In this document: one piece after another, positions 45,965 through 56,000 of the stretch
Layout: each line of letters opens with the position of its first letter
How positions within the stretch are numbered: position 1 is the first letter of the stretch
Origin: Saxidomus purpurata
Lineage: Eukaryota; Mollusca; Bivalvia; Venerida; Veneridae
DNA length: 64,000 bases
Assembly (NCBI GenBank): GCA_022818135.1
Contig: JAFMSR010000010.1
Span: 17,114,222-17,178,221, forward strand
Direction of reading: 5' to 3'
Notes under the pieces: model-generated
Database searches by the model: none
Seen by the model: the letters and a program-made list of their open reading frames with translations, nothing else
Told to the model about the DNA's origin: nothing
Made by a program: the position numbers and the translations under genes

Positions 45965-48780
45965 TTACTGTACAATCAAATCAGATTGTTGTGTTGAACT
46001 CGACAGTCAGTTAATGCTATCTCCTTTGCACCGGTAGATACTTTTAATAAGTCGTTCCAATCAGAATTGAAAACTGGGGGATGCGGATTTATATTTTGGA
46101 ACTAATGATACCGTAATAGTTTTTCAAATGTTCTGCAAACTTTTCATCTAGTAACTCCATTGATATGACACTGAATGTCTTATTCCCATGGATGTATCAT
46201 TACTTCATTGCGTTATGATCCCAACTTCATTTGTTTGAATTGTTCACATAAATTCCATTTACGAGCTTATGAGTTATTTTTCTATTTGTTTGTCATACAG
46301 TGCCTTTGAATGACAACTTACAAAACGAACTGAGGCGAACGCGATTCTTTTGAATATTTTTTGTCAAGTATTCATGCATCATTCATGTTTTCAGCCAGGG
46401 ATGGGGGTAAGCAAATCTGTAATACCGGGGCGGGGTTATTGCTTTCACCCGGTCATCAATCCACACACATACTGAAGCATTACTGGACCAGTACTGAGGG
46501 ACTCATCTGACCGAGGCCTCATATACTGCTCTAAGATTTGTCTTCCGTGACGTTTTGGCAGCGTCATATTAACTATCGTGCTTAAAACCACTACTAGTAC
46601 CTTTTCCGTTGAGGATATTTTTTCAAACATTTCTGCTCATGTCTTCAGTCAACTGAAGGACAAGTTCTTCGTTCTCTGGAAGATCTGCATTCTCCCCCTT
46701 CCAGAGCCAGTATAACATTATAGGTTATTGAAATTGTTAAATGTACGACAGTTCTCTCAACAGTTAATGATTGCTCATCATTATATAATTATGATATCAT
46801 ACTTATTAAAGATTTGTTGAAGTTCTTACATGCTGTAACGCACATTCTCCATTCCAGATCTTTCTACGGAAATTATTCTTTAAGGCAAATCTTACGATAT
46901 ATGACTAAAGATGCTACTGGAATTTGACTTCTGGGTACATAAGCAACAGTATATCTTTGCACACTTTCATTTCATATTCATCTGTCCCATGTATACGTTC
47001 ATATTCAGAGATCTAAACATTAAATTGGATCTCTTTGCAATCATGTTGATGGCGCCATTCAAAGGTGTACAATAGTCCTGTCGGAAATAGAAATTCCAGT
47101 GAATGATTTTACCATTGTTTATCCGCTATTTTATCATTCTACTATACCTGTTGATGGGGTTCTTCTAGGAACAAAGAGAACAAGGTAAAATCGTTCATCG
47201 CTGTAAAGCTTTTATGAATACGCAGTACTTTAATTATTATGACAAGCGTGTAAACAACATAACTGGAGCTGAAAATTAATTTCCTGCTAATTTCAATGAC
47301 ATTTTAGTTATTGTATTAGCAAAAACAGAAAAGTGAAGAAACTTCTGTGCTTAGGCTGTAATAGTTAACAACATGTATAGATTCGACGGAGTAACTTCTA
47401 GGGAGCAATTGAGAAAGCCGTTGGGTATGCACAGGCCGAGATCAAAGTCTGACGTATGTAGATTTTGAATAATAATAATTTTAAAGAGTATTGTATAATA
47501 TGAAGATGTTTGATTACTGGCACGGTCTACCATTTACTTTTTTTCTGTTTATTTGTAGATTGAATTTCAAGTTTTAAATTGCGATGTTTTAACACGGGCG
47601 TTTGGTTAATAGAACTGTTTTGCAATTTACATAACATGTGTTCGGCGAGCCAGTTTAGCAAGTCGGACATGCACCTTCCGCTTCAATCTGTACATAACAC
47701 AAGAAATAGGACAGTTGATAAATACACCGCTCATATATAACGTGTGTTTCTTAAAATCTTATCGCATTTGAATTTTTATCTTGCTGCAATTTGTAGAGAT
47801 AAAGTGCGGAATTTTATAAACGACATGCAGCGTCTAGGGTACTTCCTACAGCTTACTGCGAACTGCTTACTGCTAACTGTCTACTTATTCCTGCTTACAC
47901 CTTCCTGTGCACTGATTATACTGTTATGTTATTTACTTGTTTCATTTAGAGTACTTAAACTTTCTGGATGTTCTTGGCACCACAACGCTCTAAGATTTTC
48001 AAAGGCGAGGCCAAACTGTGATACTGCTCTAACAAGTTCGAAACCTTTAAAACTTCCAAATGTGTGACCACACTATTGTAACCATAAGTAAGATAGTTTG
48101 GTAGATATATTGGTGCGGTATAAATGTACTTGCAAATAAACCAAGTCAGTTAAACACTATTTCAAACCTGAATTCAATACTAACCTTGGACTAGATCAAA
48201 CATCCAAGTGTGTACACGGATATACAATGTAGATGATTTTTATTGAGGTATTGTACAATTACATGAATAAACTATATAGTATGGTATTTGTATATACTAA
48301 TTTGCAGGCCCCGTGCACTAATTTTTGACAAAGTCACATATCTAAAAATGCAAAGCAAGTTATGGTTAAAATGGTATACCCTTCAATTTGACCATTGCAA
48401 ATTTCTAATACATTCATCAATGGTTTGTTATAATAAAAATAATTACATTGTATTGTTAAAGTTATTGCTAAACAGCATAAATGCATATAACAATTTTATT
48501 CCTATATACAGTGTAGTGAACATAGTTGAAAAGTAACAAGGCGAAGTCATAAAATGATTTTCCAACAAGTGTGTATGATAATTGTTTGTTTGTATCCACT
48601 AATTAACGAAATGGTTGAGCAGAACTTCTTTCTTTTTAAATTCAGAACATATCTTGACAATAAGTGTTTTGGTCATTTCGAACAGTATTATAGCTTTAAA
48701 GTACTAAAGTATAGTAGATGCTTTCTAGAAACGGCCAAGTTGTTATGTATTGACCTCAGATATAAGGAAGATATTTAAGA
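45965..48780. other. intergenic DNA, nothing recognised
   Basis: Several 60-107-codon frames (minus 46445-46630, plus 47744-48067, 48288-48536, 48554-48778) have no motif, repeat match or splice context. No gene is supported. Confidence 0.4.
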
Positions 48781-48781
48781 A

Positions 48782-49490
48782 ATAATAAACGTATCCCTGT
48801 ATTTTATCGTTTAATAAAATACAGTCAGGAATTCGGATGCGTTGTAATTAAATCACGAGTGCGTAGCATGAGTGATTTAATTTTTCGCATCCAAACGACT
48901 GGCTGTATTTTATTCAACGATAAAATACAGAGATGCATTTATTATTTATATTCTAACACGAAATTGTCTTTGAAAATACAACGAACTATGTTTGACGCGT
49001 AGCAACATTCCAAAGTAACTTACAAGCACGAAATACGATTGGACGCGTGGAAAACGTGCTCTGTATTTTATCGTAAAATAATGTATATTTTCATTCCCTC
49101 TTTAAATATACGAACAGTTGCGGATCGTGTTAAAATGGGTTCGTTTAATAAAATACAGTCAGTTAGGCGTAGTAATTAAATCACGAGTGCGTAGCACGGT
49201 GATTTATTTTGCATCCGAATGATTGACGTATTTTATTCAACGATAAAATACAGAGATGCATTTATTATTTCGATTCTAACACGAAATGGTCTTTAAAAAT
49301 ACCACGAACATGTTCGACGCGTAGCAACATTTCACAGTAACTTGCAGCACGGAATGCGATTGGACGCGTGCGATATTTACACCACGTGCTCCTGGAAATG
49401 ATCTTTTTTATCGTAAAATAATGTATAGCTTCTTCCTTCTATATCTATATACGAAAAGTTGCGGATCGTGTTAGAATATTCAATAAACGA
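48782..49490. mobile_element. tandem pair of hairpin elements (ATAAAATACAG family)
   Basis: Unit 1 runs from about 48795 to 49135 and unit 2 from about 49137 to 49490, head to tail and roughly 80% alike. Each starts with an inverted pair TTTAATAAAATACAGTCAG..AATTAAATCACGAGTGCG against GTGATTTA..TGTATTTTATTCAACGATAAAATACAG. A non-palindromic part follows (TTCTAACACGAAAT, GACGCGTAGCAACAT, GATTGGACGCGTG, TATCGTAAAATAATGTATA, GTTGCGGATCGTGTTA). No coding capacity. Confidence 0.75.
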
Positions 49491-49494
49491 CAGC

Positions 49495-50640
49495 GCGATG
49501 CCTACGGAATACTGCTTACTGCCTCCTGCTCAATCAATTCATATTAATAATTGTTTCATGAATGATGGTTGAAGTTTGAAATATTATTGGGCTATACCGT
49601 TGTTGAAATAACAACTGTATTTTGCATTCAATATAACATCATGATAGGCAGTTAACAGTATATGTAGAACACAACTTCGCAGCACGTTGTCGTTTATGGA
49701 AGTCCGTAGATAAGCCATCACACAAGATGGCGGAAAACTATTATATTGTTTCACGTGTTTGTATGACCTTTTTCAAATAATTGCTTTTATGATTGACCGA
49801 TTACAACATAGTTATATTTTCCATCAAACAGTGGGTTTCATGATGTTTTATGAATGAATCCCTTGGGGTACAAGTCAAATAAGTTTTGCATAAGGATGGA
49901 TCTATGAGATATCTACTACTTAAAGATACATGCTGTAGCCGGATAATCTAGGAGTGAATTGATCATTGTTCGGGAAAACACGACCTTCTTGGGGAAATTA
50001 AAGACTAATTTGTACCAGTATGATTCCTAACAGAGAAATAAACAGGAGAAAGAACAACACGTCAAAACCAGTGTGGATTCAGACTACATTGATTTATTTA
50101 TTCTACCGGCTTCAGTCCAAATAATGGACCTTCATCGGGATACAAAGACGTAAAGTACTTTGAAATTGGTGTTTTCTGTATTTGACTAACTGTCCGAATT
50201 ATAGTAGCAACTACATCAATACAAAAGGTATTTGCAGGAATGATAAACAGGGAACAATACTGCAACAAATCTTCTAATAGTTTGAAATATTGCACTCAAC
50301 AGCAGGTAACGCAGCTACAAAGATGCCGGTGTCCATGCAAGAGTACGTGAAACAGATATAGTAATGCACTTAAGCCAAATAGTAGACTGTAAGATAAGCA
50401 GATAATGGACTTAAGCACAAAGAAATGTAAGCATAGCAGCAGTTATGAGTCTGTGATTTGTGGACACGAGGCGCCGCGATCCTAGCTGATTACACAAAAC
50501 GAATGCAGAGTTTGATTAATCTGTTACTTCTTGTAGAATGTGTTTGATATCGGTACAGAAATAGGAGAGGACCTAGCAGAACATCTATCTTAAATGAATC
50601 GTGGTGTCGTTAAAGTCACAAAAACGGGGGACCTGAACTG
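49495..50640. other. intergenic DNA with a weak minus-strand terminal-exon candidate
   Basis: The minus frame at 50098-50295 ends KTPISKYFTSLYPDEGPLFG-LKPVE with a TAA that overlaps an AATAAA. An acceptor-like ATTCGGACAG precedes SQIQKTP. It could be a last exon, but there is no partner exon and I do not recognise the family. Confidence 0.3.
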
Positions 50641-50696
50641 ACAAAATACTTTTAAAGTGCTTAAAAGTGAGCTATTGTGATCGCCTGGTGACAGTC

Positions 50697-50727
<31 letters not shown>

Positions 50728-51240
50728 ATCTGTCCACACTTAGCCTTGTGTACGCAATAGAGGTGGTATTTTTCACTGGCTCTTCATGAAACTTGGTCAG
50801 TATAAGTGCCTTGATAGAATCTTTGTCGAGTTTGAATATAGGTTAACTTGGGGCAAACACTAAGTCATGGGGTCAAATTATAGAAAAACCTTGTGTATGC
50901 AATAGAGGTTGCATTTTTCACTGGGTTTTCGTGAAACTTTGACATTATGATTGCCTTGATAAAATCTAGCTAATTTGAATATGGGTCATCTGAGATTGAG
51001 TTTGCATGTGAGTCATCTGTGTTCAAAAACAAGGTCACCTGATTAAAAACCTTATGTATGCCATACAGGTGACATTTACAATCAAATCATCATGTAAATT
51101 TGTGAAAAGGTTTGTCTTGTCAAGGTCAACTTAAATGTTTGTGTTTATGATATATAGTTTAGCGTTGAAGTTTAGTCACATTTTGTCATAAGTAGGTCTC
51201 AGGAGAAGGATTTAGGGCCATGTTGGTCCTCTTTTTCTGT
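50640..51240. repeat. bivalve-type tandem module with (CTGT)n head
   Basis: It opens with AGTGAGCTATTGTGATCGCC and a (CTGT)n run at about 50697-50728. Decayed units of about 150 bp follow (CCTTGTGTAYGCAATAGAGG, TTTTTCACTGG, CGTGAAACTT, TTGCCTTGATAAAATCT). It ends with GGGCCATGTTGGTCCTCTTT. Its head and tail resemble the module at 1.9-2.57 kb. Confidence 0.75.
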
Positions 51241-51244
51241 TAAC

Positions 51245-52892
51245 ATAATGATAGAATGTGTGTGAGGTAGCACTTGAAAGGAAATCTGTTATCTATGTAT
51301 AGATCAGAGAACTTTATCGACAACACAGTGAGAGAAAATATTCTTTTCACATGAAATATTGATACAAATGAGAGGTTGCTGGACTCCCGTAATTCGAAGA
51401 GAAATCACAGAAAATATTTACTTCTTCTGGAGATTAATGAAGAACTAGTTTGGTTAGACGGCTGCAGCCGGTATGCACACAGCTGCTTACTAGTACGGCC
51501 CTGTCATTAAAACAGTCTGCAGTCTCTGTCATAAGCTGACCTTTCCGAGTTTGCAAAAAATTAATTGCATTAAAACAACTAGAGATAGGATCTTTTCTTC
51601 TAACTAAAGTGCAAGACGGTTGCATAGCAGATAAATTTACATGACTAGCGTTAAACGAGACTTAATTTGACAGGTGTGTTAAATGTTCAGCGTCACAAAT
51701 GTAAAGTATATGCATCAAAATTAATTATTCTTGTAAAATATGAAAAGCAGCTTGTCAACTTGACCACATATTCATTTTTAAAGCTTGTTTACACGTGTTT
51801 ATACACTTATTTATTGCAATAAGTATACTAGCCTGAGAATCTTGTTTACATTTTCCACTTATATCTTATACGACAAAACACAGACTACCTTCGTCCACGG
51901 ATGGTCAGCTCAAAAAACTAAGAACACTAAGATAGCTCAGATTGTCATCAAAGATGTTTTTAAGTTAAGGAAAAATTAGCTTCCAATGGTATACGCTGAA
52001 CATCTCATATAACTGTACACACCCAAGGAACAATCATACAAACTAGCCGAATGTTTGTCCAAAGCATGCCTAATGACGATGTTCGAGTCAGACTGAGCTC
52101 GTTGTCGCCACGCCAGTTCTTGTCCCGTGTTATCGACCCGGATCTCATTTAAGGCTTTCTTTTAAAAGGTAACTGAACACGTGTGACTTAATGTTATTTA
52201 TTATAGACTTTTAAAGTTAACATGTAATCATTTTTATACTCATTTATTCATTCTCTGTTGCAAAAGAAGACAGTTATAACATTTTAGATTAATATCGCAC
52301 TTCACACTCGAATCAACCACGAGGAAAGAAGAAGAGCGATGGGCATACGTTATTTAGAGTCTTGCCGAGGGACACTATCAAATTAGTATGGGTGGGATTC
52401 GAACCCTTGACCAGCCGAGTCTGAGACGTATACGTGCATCCATTGCTTCAGACAAACAAATGCCCGAGACAAACTGACGGGCAAATATCAACCAAGTATA
52501 TGGGCATATTCATAACTGATTTCATATAAAAGGTGGGGAGGGGAGAGGGGGGGGCGCAGTTTGTTTTTTTTTTTTAATTTTTTAATTTGAAGTTTTTGTT
52601 CTAAAAACATTGGTAAATTGTTGTTTGACCATTTTCTGATAAAATAGTTCGGAGGTCGGTAGTAAAGAGTTAAGATCGGTCCTGAAACTAAAGACTTGCA
52701 TCGTTACTTTGACCTCATCAAGGTTTTGTTTGTTATATCTATATGGACACCGCGCACTTCACATCTTGATGCTCTGTCACGAAGACATACGTTTGGCATC
52801 GGTCCATAAATTTACAGTCCGCAATTTTTCTGGACTGGAAATAATATACTGCACATATTTTTTCCTAAGCAACTTTATATATTTAATTCCAG
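51245..52892. other. 5' flank or first introns of the proton-channel gene
   Basis: The proton-channel frame needs at least one upstream exon ending on a codon boundary, and none was identified here. A G-rich run (about 52535-52556) and a T run follow the tRNA-like relic. A minus frame at 51434-51625 contains FNDRAVLVSSCVHTGC, superficially like a TRAF zinc finger, but it lacks splice support. Confidence 0.35.
52380..52465 (-). repeat. tRNA-derived relic
   Basis: The minus strand contains AAGGGTTCGAATCCCACCC, a perfect B box with a good T stem (GGG/CCC), complement of about 52388-52407. The 5' half (GCAATGGATGCACGTATACG) has no convincing A box or D arm. A SINE or tRNA pseudogene is more likely than a working tRNA. 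Confidence 0.4.
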
Positions 52893-53023
52893 GGTCTTGT
52901 GAAAAAGACGATAGATTTTGCACGAGCGTACTCAGATAATGACTTAGACAGGACAGAAAGAGTTCTTGAGGCTGAACTCAGGCGGGAGAGCATCAGACCA
53001 CCACGTGATAAGAAAGTTGCCAG
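52893..53023 (+). CDS. HVCN1-like: proton channel exon, cytoplasmic N-terminal part
   Basis: Acceptor ATTTAATTCCAG, donor CAG|GTAATG, ends in phase 2. It encodes GLVKKTIDFARAYSDNDLDR then TERVLEAELRRESIRPPRDK, a charged stretch ahead of S1. The frame is closed by a stop just upstream in the intron (52884-52886), so an earlier exon must exist; it was not found. Confidence 0.75.
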
Positions 53024-56000
53024 GTAATGTGTTTTTAGAAATATTAGGACTTGCTAGAACGTGTCTCTGCTGCAAAGCGTAATTGACAAAAGCAAATTTA
53101 AAAGAAAATGATTCACAGAAAGAAAAGTTCCTGTAGTTTTTGTCCATAACGTTCCTTTTTGCAGCTAAAGGAATTATAACAGATACACATACGAGATAAA
53201 ATCATTCATTGTGATAGCATACTGTCTAATCCTTAGAATTTGACAGTCAACTTTGCTCTTAAAATTAGGAGCCATTAAACTGTATACAAAAATGACAATA
53301 CATTTAAAAGCAGTTGATGTTTCAAGCCAGAGACGGAAAATACCTGGGAGGTAAACGATGTTGTTTTACGCCCGTTCCAACCTTGTTCATTTTAATAGGC
53401 GGACAGTTTACCTAACAATCGTTCCGAGGTAGAACCAGTACTAGACTCCGATTCTCCGTAAGAAACTGCCAAAGAGACATGATCGGTAGCAAGGCGCGAA
53501 CCGGTGGCCCTCAATCTATGAGAGGTTACATTACTGATGTCAAATTTGAAATACACTCTAAGCCTCTAATTACTCGAACACGGAAGCGAATATATGGGAC
53601 GTAAACATCTCTTGACTTGGTTGTGTTGCTTTCAGGTTGCGGTTGAAGGGAGAGCGTATGTTACACAGTAAATATGTGTTGCTGGCGGTTGTAGTACTCA
53701 ACTTGATAGACTGTGCCTTAGTCCTCGGGGAACTTATTCTAGATATACATTTTATTAGAGGTAATTCTTATGATTATTCATTATAGATCATTATAAAGAG
53801 CATGTATGTACATGCCATATGACCTCCACTGTGTGAAACTGGTCGCTTTGACATTGGCAGTCTGTGTAATGAATGTTTACTAGTTAGTTAGTAAACTTAT
53901 GAAATGACATGGGTTCTAGGTAGGTACACAATCAGTATGGATGTTTGGTCATATATGGATCCTGGCCAAATTTTAGACCCGATTTATGGTTTCCAGCATG
54001 GCTTTTGTTAAGTTATTTTCGTTAGCATTGTAAATGTATTGAAACACGACTTATTCTTATGAGTCAGCGAATAGGATGCTGCAGTCTCGTAAACAAATAT
54101 GATAATCCAGAACTAGTGGGGCCCCCATCCACGTTATTGCAGTTGCATTCGTTTTCTGAATGCCAGTATTTAAACAGACCTTCAGCTCATTCAGAAATAG
54201 GAAATTGGGCATTCTGGGTCAAAATTGTTAAGTAGTACATTTCCCAGTGCTTCAGTTAGTGTTTTTGTCATAAGAATTCATATGTCAAATATGTTTATAT
54301 TTCAGATTTGACATCAGTAAATGACCTGTTTGATCATTTTGTTATTGATTTTCAGAGCTTCGGAACAAATCTGATGCGTCGTCACAGCTGTTTATTGACA
54401 CACTTCAGACGAGGTATCCAGAACACCTGTATGGACATAACATCGACAACATGGACTTACTTTATGCTCAACTTTATACTGCTCAATGTCAGTGGTCTGA
54501 CGAGTCTGTACATGGACATGGACGAGACACACGGGGGTTTAAATAATACGAACCCTCATAAACGAGGGACGCAGGTTGTGCCGCCGCTCAGTATTCAAAT
54601 GTCTGCTCAAGGACCTAGCTATACGATGAAAGAATCGTCAAATAATCGAACTAATTCGCATGAAATACAAAACCAAGTCGGCAGCTCTTGGAATCACACT
54701 GATCAGTCCAAAGGGAATCACACTGGTCGTTTCCATGGGGATCACCATGACGACCACCATCATCACGAGCATAGTATATGGGAACACGTGGCACATGGCA
54801 TGCATAAAGCCAGCATCACCATATTAGGAATACTTTTTGTTGAGGTAGGTATTGTCTGGTATCGATTAGTTCGATAGAATCTTCTACAGTATATTTTGAA
54901 TAGCTTTTGGTGACAAAACTTCTTTCAAGCGTACCTTGTAATAAGTACCATATGAATAAATTTTGAAGTTACTTGAAAATAATAGGTTGTGTTTGGAAAG
55001 TAGATGACATGTGGCATGAAATGAACAGTTGTTCTTTTTTTATTATTTAAAGCCGCTTTCGTCTTTTTCTGTTTCAGAACTTGTTTAAACTGATTTGCAT
55101 GGGAAGGGCATTCCTTATAAAGAAATTAGAGGTATGAACAGCCAATTTATATGTAAAACACATAGAGTCTTTTTTTCCAACATCATTGATTATTTTAGAA
55201 AGTTTAGAACAATATATGAAAATTCATCAAGGACAATCATGTTCAGCTTTAATCGCACAGCTGTAGAAACTCTAACCTCCCTGAACAACATCTCCCTAGC
55301 AACAACTTCCATAAAAAGACACACGTCTTCTTTCCCGTTGCGTCGATTATAAAAGGAACCAACCTCTCCAGAACAACACCTCTCTACAATGTACACATTT
55401 CTGTGTTCCAAAGGGTGTTCGCACCTGAGAGGTTGCAGTGAAGATGCTGTATCAAAAATAAAAGGTATACATGTACTTTGAGCGAAGAAACCCTACCAAG
55501 CATTAAACTTTGTGATTTCATAACACTGTTGTTTTTATCGGCAATAAGCATCCTTATTCATTCAAGCAGTTCACGTGAGCTGCACAGGTACCTTTAAAAA
55601 CTTCATTTCAGATTTTAACCCGTGCATGTTTGTACAAACCTTCGCTTAGTCGAACTTCCAGCAGTATGTAGATTTGTCATTGAGTTTATTTATAATAATG
55701 TTCGATCCCTCTGTCAGTTAATCAAAGACAACTATCTTTCGTAACATTGCAATTATCAACGTGTTTTAGCATCCAATATTCATGTACCTTTTAAAAACGC
55801 CGTCTATCGTCTGATTGTCGTTCTGATGCTCAGTTTTAAACCACTCTGGCCAATGACCTTCATGCTTTATAATCCACTAATAAATGATGAAACTACTGTA
55901 TGATAAATATCAGTACGTCATCTTGAAGCATGCATTTGTTGGATGGCCAAACATCACATCAGCATCGTACGGACTGCGTGTCAGCTCATGTATCATATGT

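Noticed and set aside
50098..50295. Minus frame ending SLYPDEGPLFGLKPVE as a real last exon
   Set aside because: Stop and AATAAA are suggestive, but there is no partner exon, no family and only a weak acceptor; left as an uncertain note.
51434..51625. Minus frame with FNDRAVLVSSCVHTGC as a second TRAF-like exon
   Set aside because: No acceptor or donor in the right place, and the similarity is limited to a few residues.
54306..54355. Upstream acceptor giving a single 539-base proton-channel exon
   Set aside because: Phase fits, but the extra residues read through what looks like the polypyrimidine tract of the next acceptor, and the early frame is less protein-like; kept only as an alternative.
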